Notes: generated by a model from the letters alone, not told the origin. A stretch of 64,000 nucleotides of DNA from Polychytrium aggregatum (GCF_025602895.1 NW_026516204.1:496001-560000), one strand, 5' to 3'. Shown: positions 39,040-50,259, numbered from the stretch's first letter. Numbers and translations: made by a program.

Positions 39040-42000
39040 ATGCCCAAGTACCACAAAATCCCATCCGAGCTCAAGGCGCAGAACCGAACAGCCGAGGGGC
39101 TCGGTTCAAATTCAAAAAAGTCTTCAGATTCCTTGGCAAAGTCACCGTATCCTTTGAATCCCAGCACCCCAGCTCTCCGTGCCGCCTCCCATTCCCACTA
39201 TCCAAAGACCCATCCACGAACGCCCGCCTCGCTCTCGGTCCCTGCGATGGTGCCCTCGAATATGGTCGTGCCCTCTCCGCCGCCTATCGATCCTGATCAC
39301 CCGAACTTTCCCACAGCCCCCTATGCATGGAGTGGGCCCAATCCCCGCTTTGCTCCCTTCCCATCTGGTGTACCTTCGATCCCATCGGCATCACCTTTCC
39401 ACATCTACCCTTGGCCTCCAGAAGGCGCTTCGCTGCAGTTAGCTCCTCCCTCATCGTCCTATGCGTACGGTGGGGTGTGTCCGCCCCAAGCCCCTGGTCA
39501 GCTTGCATCGTCAATGCCTTTGGTGGACCCATCGGCTACCCCGACGGCCACACAAGCTCCAATCGCATCCTCAGCTTCGGCGTCAGCCTTCCCCCATCTC
39601 TCGTACCTATACTCTGGCGCCCCTCCTATCTCCTCCGTTCCTGTATATATCTACTCAAAGAGTGCCCCCAACGGACCCGGTTCCCCAAATGGCCGCAATT
39701 CTCAAGGCAGCGTCAAAGGCTCTGCTTGCCCCAACGGCCCCAGTCAGGGTTACTCTGCCGCGCCCCCTCCGCCATCCTTTCAGCCCAATGTCGGAAACCA
39801 AAAAGCTCTTGGTGACGACCGCAACCTGCCATACACTTACTACATGCCCACGAATCATTGCTCCGGAAATGAGCCTCCGCTGGCTGGACCTGTGGACCCA
39901 CCTTCCCATCCCGAATCGATCCACAAGCCCTTCTCGGACAACGTCACCGCGATCGCAGGTCCCCACTATCACCAACTCCATCCTCCGCAGCTCGCCGCCT
40001 CGATGATGCCCGGCATTTTTCCGCCTTTACATCAAGCGTACATGTACCGCTCGGTACCTCCGTCAGCCACAAGCACCTGCACTCAACCACAGCCACACGC
40101 ACAGGGAGCTCTAGATGGTTCTAAACCCTCCAAGGTCATGGGAAACGCACATGGCCACTCAGCTGCAGATACAAGATTGGTCTCAGGCGAATCGGGCATC
40201 GATACCCATCGCCCCGCCGGATTGTACTTTCCAGCTCCTCAACGGCACCTGGACGATCTCGCCAACGACAAGAAGAACATGGCTCTGTCTCAGAAGCTCG
40301 GTATGTGAGAATGTCCGCACTGGCCCTCTGTGCATAGAATGGGCTTCCACGGATGTATCATGGAAATTGGCTGTAATTAGGTTCAACAAGTTCCGTGAGT
40401 CGTTTGCAGCACATGAGCAGGCTTCACCGCCAAACTGACCAACAAAACTTGCTAGTTGGCATGTCGAGCAACAAGACAATCCCGCCCTATGTCCAAGACG
40501 AGCCAGGCTCTGTCTTTCTGGCGATCTACAGCGGAGTGAGTACTATCGTCTATTGTGCACTGTGCGGCTCGTCCACACAATCCTGTGCGCCTCACTTGAG
40601 TGCACGACCGACCCCACCCATTGCAGCCTCATCAGGAATTGTAATCGGGGGGGGGGGAGGGACTGTCAAAGGCCCGTTTTGGAAATGCAACTTGAGACCG
40701 GTTCTCTGCCCGCTTTCGCAGCAGCTAAACAATTACGTCCATGCCTTCTCCCGTTGCATTTCATGCACGCCAGATCAAAGTATACGAGCTTCTCAAGGAC
40801 TGCATCCCAGTTATGCGGCGCTGTGTAGACGATTTCATCAACGCCACGCAGGTTCTCAAGGCTGCGGGTCTGAACAAGTGTCAGCGGAACACTGTTATCC
40901 AAAAGGAAGTCCAGAAGCAAATCGTGCACGATAAAGTCCAAGGCGGATACAACAAGTTCCAGGGCACTTGGTATGACGATGCACAGCTCACTGCAGTTGC
41001 TTCTCCGGCTCTTCTGACTCCACTGGCTCCTCTGGCTCCTCTGGCTCTTGTTCTCTATGCTCCTAACATCCCGCAATGCAAGACTGGCGATTGCAGGTGA
41101 TGCTGAGGAGCTAATCCATCTGATTCCGTGGCGGATTCCTTCTAGGATCCCACTTGATGTTGCACGAAAGCTGTCGCAAAAGTACAATGTGTATGAAGAT
41201 CTCAAACCTTTGTTTGACTTTGATCCATCCGTCCAGAAGGCCACCCGACGACCGCCCGGAACGGCCCACCATGTGGCCGCGACCGCCTTTCTGGCAGCCA
41301 TGTCTGCCCCCAAGACACCACTGGAAATGCACCACGACCCGCGAATGCAGATCAAGTCGTATGGCACCAAAGTAAAAGACCGGCCCTCCAAGACCGGATA
41401 CGAGTTCGTGGCCCCGTTGGCGGCCGAGTTTCCGATTCCGGTCGAATTTTATCCCTTCTGGATCCCAATGGTCCGCGGAAATCCGTCTCGTGCTTCACCG
41501 ACACCCTCCTCGCCAATCGCCTCGCCTACACTTCTGACTCTCCCGGAGCCCCAAGACGCCATTGGTGGTATGTGCACCTACAGTCCTGTCTCGCCCGAGC
41601 CATGCTTGACTGAAGTACGGCCCAGCGCCCTGAATGCTCTTCAGAAAGAGATCCTGTCGTCCATATTCCTTGAGGAGCCGGCAACCAAGATCATCAAACT
41701 CCTTCAGCTTTCCACATTGCCGAGTAGTATCGCCCACGCCGTGGATCTTGTCAAACGTCCAGACACCGACGTCGCTGTCGACATGGTGCTCGATCATAGT
41801 GGCAATACGGCACTGCACTGGGCTGCCGCTCTTGGACGGCAGAGCATCGTCGCTGCCCTGGTGGAGTGCGGTGCTAATGTTGCACTCAAGAATGAAAACG
41901 GCCAAACACCCCTGCTGAAGGCCACATCCATGGAGAGCTGCTACGAAGCACAGGCATTTGGAGGCGTTTTGTATTGGCTGTCGGACTCGCTTTGGGTAAA

Positions 42001-42868
42001 GGACGACGAAGGCAACACCGTCGTCCACTACGTCGTTCGAGACAGCCTGCAGCCGCGCCGCCGGGCCGTGGGTGCATACTATCTCACGATGCTCTACGAG
42101 TATTTCCGCGAGCGCGACCAAGCACAGGCCCAGTGGTCGCTCTTCAATGAAAAGAACCACCGACAAGAGAGCCCCTTGCACGTCGCTGTTCAATCGGGCC
42201 ATATCAAGATCATCAAGATGCTTCTGGCAATGCGGGCGAACCGGGAGAGTCTTGACGCCGACGGTCGCCTCCCTGAAGATCATGCGCACCTCCGAACATG
42301 TGCCTCTGGAATTTTCAAGGTCTTTTCCGAGGATGAAGATTGGGAGCAGTGGTCATGGGCCCTGTGGTCAAATGGGTCGTCGCTATGCGATCAGTTCGAC
42401 CACGACCCATTTCAAGAGGAGGAAGAGGACCAGCTCCAGAATGCTGCTTTGTTTGAGCCAAGGCCAAGGATCACCGACCGTGAGAGCGAGTCCGATAACA
42501 CCAGCGACCAAGTCGCTCCGCATGAAGCTGAGGCCACTGTCGATGACGAGATGGAATATGCCGAGCCCGCAGCCTGTATTTCGTGTGCTGGTGTTGGCGA
42601 GGGGCGCTCTTTGGCTTCCCGAGGACTCGAAACGCTGTGCTGGGCCGCTGGCCTTGCAGGGGTTTCGGACGCAATCGACAGGGAGCAGGCCGATCGCTGT
42701 ACTCTGGAAAACAACACCCGCTCACTCCCCGCCAGCTTCTACAGCCTGCTCGAAGCGGTGAAGGCATCCGACTCCCCATCGCCAGCATCGAGTATAGATC
42801 AACTCGCCACGGTGGCTCTCCAGCACGCTGGCGGATTGGCCTTTGCTGCAAGCGCCCAGCCGGCATAG
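39040..42868 (+). CDS. APSES (KilA-N) DNA-binding and ankyrin-repeat transcription factor (Mbp1/Swi4-like)
   Basis: Cell-cycle (G1/S) transcription factor family. Exons 39040-40300, 40456-40535, 40774-40970 and 41146-42868 close in phase for 1086 residues. The APSES domain is assembled over exons 2-4: VFLAIYSGIKVYELLKDCIP, VMRRCVDDFINATQVLKAAG, QRNTVIQKEVQKQIVHDKVQ, GGYNKFQGTWIPLDVARKLS and NVYEDLKPLFDFDP. It starts near residue 440 because exon 1 encodes a 420-residue Pro/Ser/Tyr-rich extension, whereas Mbp1/Swi4 carry the domain at the extreme N-terminus. Ankyrin repeats follow (NTALHWAAALGRQSIVAALV, ESPLHVAVQSGHIKIIKMLL), then an acidic C-terminus. The possibility that exon 1 belongs to another transcript should be kept open. 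The stop codon is 12 bp from the Fanzor element copy 2. Confidence 0.88.
40990..41052. repeat. (CTGGCTCCT)n in APSES-gene intron 3
   Basis: Four to five degenerate CTGGCTCCT/CTGACTCCA units, inside intron 40971-41145. Confidence 0.75.
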
Positions 42869-42880
42869 CCAGGGACATTA

Positions 42881-42908
42881 CTGGTCAATCCAATAAAAAA
42901 CGGGACAC
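42881..42908. repeat. left terminal inverted repeat of copy 2
   Basis: Inverted partner of 43642-43669. It shares the core CCAATAAAAA(A)CGGGACA with the solo end at 57549-57596. Confidence 0.8.
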
Positions 42909-42975
42909 CCGTGATTTTGGCGATTGATCAAATATTCTGTTACCCAATACAATCGCGCGCTGGCCATGACCATTC

Positions 42976-43663
42976 TGTGTTTTGAATCAAGGACGCCATG
43001 TGTTCGATGGAGACATGCTGGACAAACAGCTGTACTTCAGCCTGACCCGGCGACGGCGATTCAAGCGACTGGATCTCCACAGCAAGCGACAGCGCACCGC
43101 CCACGAGATGTGCAAGCAAGTCATCGACCAGGCACCACCGGAGACCGAGGTGGTGATTGCCTTTGGGAATGCATCGTGGAAACAGGAGAAGGGATACACA
43201 TCCAGTCCCAGGAGACTCAGGTTTGCCAAGTACTTTGAGCAGTTCCACAACCACCAGAGACGACCACCAGACCGATCCGTCTCCAAGATCCATGTGTGCT
43301 CGGTGAACGAGTTCAACACATCCCAGGTGTGCTCACATTGTCGGGAAGCCAAGTGACTCGAGTCACCCGAGTATCTTGATGTCGAGAAACCACACTTTGT
43401 CCGGAGCTGTGCAAGCTGTCATACGCTGTGGGATCGAGACATCAATGCCTTACGGAACATGATCTCGGTATGCCAGTCGATCATCGCCACAGAAGATCGG
43501 CCGGGTGTATTCAAGACCATGCTTCCCAAACCAACCAAAACCACTCGATTGCCAACGAAGACAGGAGTGCAATGCCATGGCCTACCCGCTGGGGCCTACA
43601 GTCAGTCAGCGGGGTTCAGATATCTGAAGCCAGGAAGGGAAAGTGTCCCGTTTATTTCTGGAT
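42976..43663 (+). pseudogene. Fanzor-type nuclease pseudogene, copy 2
   Basis: Retains MLDKQLYFSLTRRRRFKRLD, VVIAFGNASW, VNEFNTSQVCSHCREAK and, after a TGA at 43354-43356, the zinc-finger second half SCASCHTLW and RDINALRNM. The stop corresponds to CGA in copy 1 (CGA to TGA). The AARN of RuvC-III is altered to ALRN. The segment between DLNQGRH-like codons and VFDGDMLDKQ is deleted. The 3' end is read in a different frame from copy 1. No functional nuclease can be made. Confidence 0.88.
43615..43628. other. 14-bp palindrome TTCAGATATCTGAA, copy 2
   Basis: Identical to 14421-14434 in copy 1, near the element's right end. Confidence 0.45.
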
Positions 43664-43761
43664 AGACTGTACTGGTCAGCATTTAGGAATGGCCACGGAA
43701 AGAGCTATATTCAGTGTTGGATGCAGGGAGTATCAGGATCCATCGAGAAGACCGGAGCCGT

Positions 43762-44520
43762 CTATAGGCTTCGTTTAACAGCATAGACGTGCTTGGCGTC
43801 GGAAGTGATGATGTATTCGTGGTCTGCTGTCGAGACTATCAACAGTGTCAATGATCGAGATTTTGCGTTAATACTGGCCCGAGCCGTGTGTTGGGAGTAT
43901 CAACCGGATTCAAATGCAGTGCAGGCTGATGAGGTGCCGAGCAGCCCCGCACAAATATCCAATGTGGTGTCGCCTCTGTGCCAGAACCGAGACAGTGCAT
44001 AACAGCACTCAGAGATGGCGAGGAAAGCGACTGCTGCCGTCGGTGTACAATGCGCTCTCGTGCAAGGGAGCGAGCAAGTAAACGAGTGCTTTCAGTCAAT
44101 CCGGTGCCGATGCAGCGTGGACAGTGTCTATGCAGGGGGCATCAATTTTCACCTATGATTCTCTTGGCGTGCTCCTTCTCATTGGACAGCTTGGTGATCT
44201 TCTTGGCATCACTGAAAATCCCAGCCAAATAGGCGATGGACTCGGTGTCGTTGCGGAAATCACCGACAACCTATTGTTCAAATTGTTCATGGAGTCGTCC
44301 CCCCCCCGCCAGATATTGGCAATAGGACATGAGATATGGTATGTATCGAGGGGTTCACCAAAGGCGAATCAAACGATGAATGCATCAGACGACGGCCATA
44401 CAACTCTTGAGCCCATGCCTCGGATGATCGACTGAGACACGAATGGCCACTAACCTCAAGAACCTTGCCATCACGCAGATCCCAGAGCACTGCCCCAAGC
44501 GACAGCGGCACGGATGCCAT
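43762..44520 (-). CDS. LAMTOR4: Ragulator complex subunit LAMTOR4
   Basis: Small roadblock-fold subunit of the lysosomal/vacuolar Ragulator that anchors Rag GTPases for TORC1 activation. Exons 44520-44455, 44270-44153 and 43823-43762 close in phase for 81 residues. MASVPLSLGAVLWDLRDGKV then VVGDFRNDTESIAYLAGIFS, and the end HEYIITSDAKHVYAVKR, follow the layout of human LAMTOR4 ([20 protein letters not shown] ... VFVVKRQ). The frame is open upstream of the chosen ATG (HLRENSTNLLAHV) behind a possible CAG acceptor near 44571, so a further 5' exon is plausible and the N-terminus is provisional. Its stop lies 93 bp from the right end of the Fanzor element. Confidence 0.8.
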
Positions 44521-45229
44521 CACATGAGCGAGGAGGTTGGTGCTGTTTTCGCGGAGATGGTTCTGAGAATCGAGGATCGTTGAAGAATAGTAAGCCGAGC
44601 GAGGATCAGCAAGGGCTAGGATGCAATCACATAAACGGCACCCATTCCAGTCCGATTTCGAAGACAGCTGCCCGTGGTCGTGGGTGTCCTTGGCTTCGGG
44701 TTGTTGGAGCGGCATCCGACCAACAAGGCCACCGTGCTCATATTGTGCCGGGCTGTTGGTCAAATCCAGGACCGGCTGGCGGCAGCTTGAGGTACGCTGT
44801 GTCGCTGCTGGTATCTGCCGGGTCTTGCTCAAGCCGATTCGATGAGGTTGCCTTGCCATACAGGCAATCTCCTGGCGAGTGCAGCGGCGCCTTCGCCCAA
44901 ACGCACCTCGGTGGACATGGCTGGGTGGCTCGGCTCGCTGCTTGGATCGTCTGGTGGCTCAGTCCCGCCTGGTTGCTTGGCGGGCCTGCTGTGTCTGATG
45001 GAAGATAGAGGACAGGAGCTGATCCGCCCTGCAACCGAGTTGCGTCCGCCATCTGCGGCCTCGCTGGCGGCGTTCTCGGCGAGGACATGCCAGTCATGTG
45101 ACGCGCGTGGCCGCACTCATCCCGGCTTGGGGCTGTCTCGATATCGAACCCGGCTGGGGCAACCGCCTCTGATCACCTCTGATCACCTCTGATCACCTCT
45201 TATCGCCTCTCGTTGCCGCGCTGCCCGAC
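44521..45229. other. divergent region between LAMTOR4 and prefoldin 1
   Basis: May include a 5' exon of LAMTOR4. Three and a half GATCACCTCT repeats lie at 45171-45208, just before the prefoldin ATG. Confidence 0.55.
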
Positions 45230-46002
45230 ATGTCCTCTGCCACCACATCAGACGATCAAATCAAGAAGGTAGGCGGCGGCTCCCCGAGTGCGTCCAGAGC
45301 AAAGGCGAGGGCAGGAGGCCACTCGATTTCCATCGGGTTCCGATGCCGTATCCATCTATCTATCCATGCACCCATCCGGAGCGTCCAGGATACGGATCGA
45401 GACGCCCATTTGGGATATTTGCCCAGAGCTGAAATGCACAACGCCCTGTCCGCTTGCGCCTCGGATCTGCCGGCCATGGATGATAGGCATTCCTCGAGAC
45501 CCAGTCCAAGATCAGCGACTACACCCGCCAGCTCAATGCCGTCAAGACCCAGCTCTCGCTGAAGGATCGGGAGGGCCGTCTCTGCGATCTGACTCATAAG
45601 GAGCTGGCGAGCCTGCCCAAGGATACGGGTGCTTATCGAGCTGTTGGACGGATGTAAGTATCGTATACTCGAGCCCTGCTCTGCGGCAGTCTCTGCGGCA
45701 GTGAATCCGAACAGAAGGGATCTCATCGAACTTGGGCTGGGATGCGAATGAAGTACGACTATTGACCAGAGGCCACGCTCCTCCAAACGGCCTCTGTGCC
45801 GGTGAATCCTCCCCTTGTCTGCTGCTGCCATAGGTTCTTCAAGGCGGATCTGAGCGTCCTGGCAGATGAGCTCAAAGTCCAGAGCACCGAGGCCGCCAGG
45901 GAGGCCAAGGCTCTTGAGCGGGCCTCGAAAAAGATCGAAGGCTCCATTATCGATGCCCAGGACAACTTGAAAGAGCTGCTGAAGAAGCGGCAGGAGCTCT
46001 GA
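45230..46002 (+). CDS. PFD1: prefoldin subunit 1
   Basis: Beta-class subunit of the hexameric prefoldin chaperone that hands nascent actin and tubulin to CCT. Exons 45230-45268, 45487-45653 and 45834-46002 give 124 residues (human 122). IKKAFLETQSKISDYTRQL forms the first coiled-coil helix. The beta hairpin LASLPKDTGAYRAVGRMFFK corresponds to human LVDETNMYEGVGRMF, and the second helix is IEGSIIDAQDNLKELLKKRQ. Splicing recreates the Met of GRMFF (at|g). Confidence 0.95.
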
Positions 46003-46110
46003 GCCTACCCAGAGGCTTCCTTCTGTCGGCTAGCCTGCCAGTCGGTGCGTGCTTGGGCCAATGAATGGAATATATTCTTCAGCCGTTGGGGTCGCTGCAC
46101 GCTGGCGTCG

Positions 46111-46721
46111 TCAAGTTAGATTCGACTTGGTTTGTCCCTCGAAGGTCACAACGGCCACGGCATAGTCGCCGTCGTGCGATATAGATAGATGAGCCGCCGA
46201 AACGTTGGCGGCCAACTTGCACTGGGCGTCTAGCAGCAAGCAAGGCCGTCGACCGTCCTTTGCGATGGTGACTTCATGCCATGCGAGGCGGTACCGGGGG
46301 CTCAAGGCCTTGTAGGCAGCTTCCTTTGCAGTCCATCTTTGAGGCCATAGTTGGTTGCAACGGTACAAGACAAGCAGTGAGCACGACTCCATGGCAGGAG
46401 AATGCAGCGTACGGATTCGAAAGTCACAGACACAAATCGGATCAGAGATCTGCTCTCCCCAGGGGCAAGAAATATTCGTATTCACCTCGTTGCCAAGAAA
46501 TAAAAAATGGAGCGCTGCTCTGGGGGAATCAACTGCAGGTCGCAGAACTGGACGCCCAACAGAGCTGTCCGTGTTTCTTCCTGATATGTTGCCGCAAAGG
46601 CCTGGTGCTCTGACGACGAGAGAATATATTTCGCCAGGCGCTCGGGAGACTTGCGGTTCAACAGCGCGGCGAAGCGAGGCAGGTGCAAGAGATCGACCCC
46701 GACCCCAATGATGTGGCTCAT
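46111..46721 (-). CDS. PPT2: AcpS-type 4'-phosphopantetheinyl transferase (PPT2-like)
   Basis: Transfers phosphopantetheine from CoA to a carrier-protein serine; Ppt2 serves the mitochondrial acyl carrier protein. Exons 46721-46486 and 46336-46111 give 153 residues. IIGVGVDLLHLPRF contains the metal-binding Asp of AcpS (GxDxxxxxR). SPERLAKYILSSSEH follows, and splicing builds FLATRWTAKEAAYKAL with the catalytic Lys-Glu. HLSISHDGDYAVAVV is the C-terminal SISH motif. No clear presequence is seen, so organelle targeting is an inference from the family. Confidence 0.93.
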
Positions 46722-47580
46722 CGTGGGGAGGAGAGCGGATGCGGGATGTATTGACGGATACCAGCGAGGACGCTGACGGCGCGATCGAGGCCAAGGGCTG
46801 CCCCGGTCGTTCCGAAATCTTCATGGGGTGTTCATTGAATCCCAACGCGTTGCAAGCGTTGTCGTTACGATTCTTGAAGACCAGCGAACGAAGCCGCCCA
46901 GGCGGGCTATTCGTTGCCATCGCAGGATGGGCCATAGTCATCAAGATAGTGTTTGCACAGGCCTTACGGCATGACTGGACTGATCTTGAGCGATACGAGG
47001 ACGGAGCAGGATGGGGCGATCGCACTTTGGACACACCGATGGAGATGCTGTATTCAGGACCCAGAAAAAAATGGCCCATGTCCTCGAACAGGGTGTCCTG
47101 TTTCATTTGGCGAGTGCTGCAAACCCAAGGAAGAAAGTCGGAATCGAAAACGTAAAAGCTAGACAAAGTAGAGTGGGCGCATACAAAGGGGCGACTGCGT
47201 TGGCTGCCACAGTCTGGGTAAAGGCAATGCTTGCTAAACAGGGGGGAGGCATGAGGTTCCTATGAACAGCGAGCACCGAAAGCAAAAGGGTAGGCAATCA
47301 AAACATAAACATTCCAAATCAAATACATAAACAGCAGAAATACAGAGAATCTAGATTCTAGGACATGCCGTCGACTGGCATCACTTGCGGGATACATGAG
47401 CCCAATCCTTTGAAAGGCAGAGGCCGCTACGCAGATGTATGTACATATAAGACAACGAAGGCATCGGCTTGCAGTTCATTTTCTTCTCCCATTCGGAGCC
47501 TTCTTTCACCTTCCAGAGAGTGTACAGTCGTGGTGACAATCAGCGGTTATCCTCGTTGGGCTTGGGCTGGCGCCGTTGAT
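46722..47580. other. intergenic region, no secure gene
   Basis: Between the PPTase start and the LIS1 stop, both on the minus strand. A 49-codon hydrophobic frame (minus, about 47255-47106) is noted but unsupported. Confidence 0.5.
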
Positions 47581-50259
47581 TTATGAGCATGCCCACAGCT
47601 TGACAACCTGGTCAACCGAGGCGGTGGCGACCACAGGACTGTTCTTGTTAAAGTCGATGGATGTCACAAAGTGGGTATGGGCCTCGAACGACTTGGCACA
47701 GCGGCCAAATTTGAGGTCCCAAACCCTCAAGGTCTTGTCATCCGAAATACTCAGGAGGAATTTGCCGGTAGGATGCATGCTGAGACCCCGGACCCAGTTG
47801 TCATGGCCCACCTGGAAGGATCAATCACATCGGTCGCGTGAGACGATGTGGTTCACAAGATGGCTCACGAATCCGGCAGCTCGCTCTTATAGGGGTAGCC
47901 GACTTCCCCTGTTGCACCATAGACCCTTCGAGCTGTATAAGCACCCGCGAACAGAGCGATCCGGCCGCCCTTTCAACAAATCGCAGAAGGTGCACCCAGA
48001 AGCAGACAAAGATGAGTGGGGAAGGGTGTTGCATTACCAGTGTGTGCAGACATTGTCCAGTGGCGACATCCCAAATTTTGATGGATTTGTCGCGCGAGCC
48101 GGTGATCACGTACTGACCAGGCACGGCCTGCTCGTCTTTGCTCTTCGAGACCTGAAGTTCGCCGCGCGATTAGATGAGTATAGCGCCCAACATGGCGAGT
48201 TGTATGTGCGTGAGGAAACACTGCTGGCCAAAGGCCCTGCACGTCTCTTAGCAAGCATATGATTGCTACTTACATCGGCGGCACCGACGAGCTCGCGAAT
48301 GTACGGATACGCAGTAGTGGGCACAAACAGAACACATTCAACGACATGCTCGTGGCCACGGAGCTCGATTTTGGTTTCGCCAGTGGCAAAATCCCAGACA
48401 CGGGCGGTCTGTTGCCGTGAAGGCATGTCAAGTCATGAAAGAGAGTCAGAGGGCATGTATATGCAGGCCACGGAAAGACTAAGGGAGTGGGCGCGGCACT
48501 AGGTTTTGGACGCAGTCGAGCCGTCCAGCCGTCCAGCCGTCGGCTCGGCGAGCAACAAATGATACGGGACTGGCATGCATTGCGAAGGTGAACGCACCTG
48601 GTCATTTGCACAAGTAGCAATCAAGCGACCATCTTCGCTCGAGACGACCGAGCGGACCCAGTCCTCGTGGCCCGTCAGGGTACGCGTGCAATAGCTGGTG
48701 CATTTGCGGGAATTGGGAGGGCACGTTGGGCGATGCAAACATGACGGACAGCGGACCAGGAAAAAAAGTAAGTGAGGCGTCTGCGGTATGCTGATATGCC
48801 GAGCTGTCGATATGCGGATATGACGAATGGGCCCAAAGTCAAGTACAAAGAGTGGGGCAATCCATGCCCTAGCGAGTCCACCCGGATACGAACCCCGAGG
48901 AGGTTTCCCAGAATTTGATGGTCTTGTCACGCGACGCCGAGATGATAAAGTCACCGGACGGCGAGAATATGACCGACGAGACACTGTGGTCGTGGCCGTA
49001 GAGCGTTTTAATGCACTGGTAGTCGTTCGCGATGTCCCAGATCTTGATAGAAAGATCGGCTGAGCAGGAAGCTGGAGGGCACAGTCAGGCAAGGGAGCCA
49101 AGGCATAGTGGATTAGCAGACAAGATCGAGTGAACGAGATTGCAGGGAGCGAGATTGCAGGGAGCGAGATTGCAGGGAACGAGATTGCAAGGGTCGACAG
49201 TGGAATCGGCCGAGATGCGGAGGGACAGTCTGGCAAGCCGACAGCAGCATGCCAGACTCGTCCACACGATGCCCTGTAGGGCGAATTCGGCAGAGTGACT
49301 TGTCGATATGCGACTGTCAGTGTAGCGCAGTTCTTACCCAAAAGATGGCCCTTGGCATCGAACGCCAGATCCTGGACAGCCTTCGTGTGGCCCTTGAGAG
49401 TTCTCTCAAAGTCGCCGGTCTCACTGTCCCAGATTTTGATGGTCGTGTCTTCAGAGGCAGTGGCCAGGACGGAGAAAACGGGGTGGAAAAGCACCTTTGT
49501 AACTGGGTTGCGGTGGCCAGTCAGGGCATGCTTCTCCGGTGGGCGAGGAATGGCATCAACCGAGCCATTGGCCTTTCGCACAGGCGAGTTGTCGAGCTCC
49601 TCTTGCATTTGGGACATCTTGGTCTCCAGATCCATGATCTGCCATACACGAGAGCGTCAGCGGATACACGATGGGACAACAATTGTGCGCAAGCTGCCTG
49701 GTGACATGCTCGCCTGGCCTCGGTATGGTGCGGTTTCGTTAACCGGCCTATGCAACAGCACAATCCACACCAACAGACCGAGAAAGTCCAGCCCATGCTG
49801 TCCAATTCAAAGACAAGCGAAATATGCCTGTGTTCTCCGACACTTCTGGGCGCGAGAGACACTCGATCACAGAAACACAGAGCCCCAGCACCATGCAGCA
49901 ATGACGCATAAAAACAGCAGCAACCAGTCGCCACCACATCTTGGTGCCAGTAATGCAGGAGCCAGGAATACATGGCACCCAATCCAACAGAAACTCCGGA
50001 GACGGCGGCGAGACCCAGGAACAGAAAGGGCGATAGGCAGGACCAAGTGGGGGGCTGACAGAAACCTCACCTTCTTTTGGAGGCGGATGACCGAGGTCCA
50101 CTTCTTTTCAAGCAAGCCCGAGTACTTTTGCTTGCCATCGGAAACGTAGTCGTCGAGACCAGCCTCTACCTTGAGAGCCTCAGCGGCACTGTCGAGACCA
50201 TTTGAAACAAGATAGTCCAAGATGGAGAGACGGAGTTCGGCTTGCTGTCGGGAGCCCAT
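47581..50259 (-). CDS. PAC1: LIS1/PAC1 (NudF) dynein regulator, LisH + WD40
   Basis: Binds the dynein motor and primes it for cargo-bound motility; needed for nuclear migration. Exons 50259-50071, 49638-49338, 49071-48894, 48694-48598, 48408-48274, 48151-48038 and 47811-47581 close in phase for 414 residues (human 410). The LisH motif [20 protein letters not shown], a coiled coil and seven WD repeats are present, e.g. [73 protein letters not shown] and [20 protein letters not shown]. Exon 3 ends at a GTTCGT donor, as does FAH exon 1. The intron 49337-49072 contains a 15-bp minisatellite. Confidence 0.97.
49132..49193. repeat. 15-bp minisatellite in LIS1 intron
   Basis: Four copies of GAGATTGCAGGGAGC with slight decay in the last, within LIS1 intron 2. 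Confidence 0.9.

Larger units (their letters stand above)
42881..43669 (+). mobile_element. non-autonomous TIR element carrying a deleted Fanzor gene, copy 2
   Basis: Ends were defined by inverted repeats: left 42881-42908 (..ATCCAATAAAAAACGGGACAC) against right 43642-43669 read backwards (CAGTCTATCCAGAAATAAAC then GGGACAC), about 19 of 23 matching. Both ends abut TA (42879-42880 and 43670-43671), as in Tc1/mariner insertions. In addition TACTGGTCA occurs at both outer borders, so a 9-bp target duplication with a slightly trimmed left end is an alternative. Compared with copy 1 the body is about 95% identical from GTGTTC (43006) to the right end, and lacks the 13563-13801 segment. The element occupies nearly the whole gap between the convergent APSES and LAMTOR4 stop codons (42868 and 43762). 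Confidence 0.85.

Noticed and set aside
47106-47255. 49-codon hydrophobic minus-strand frame (MPPPCLASIAFTQTV...)
   Set aside because: Short, no family recognised, and no upstream exon or promoter evidence.
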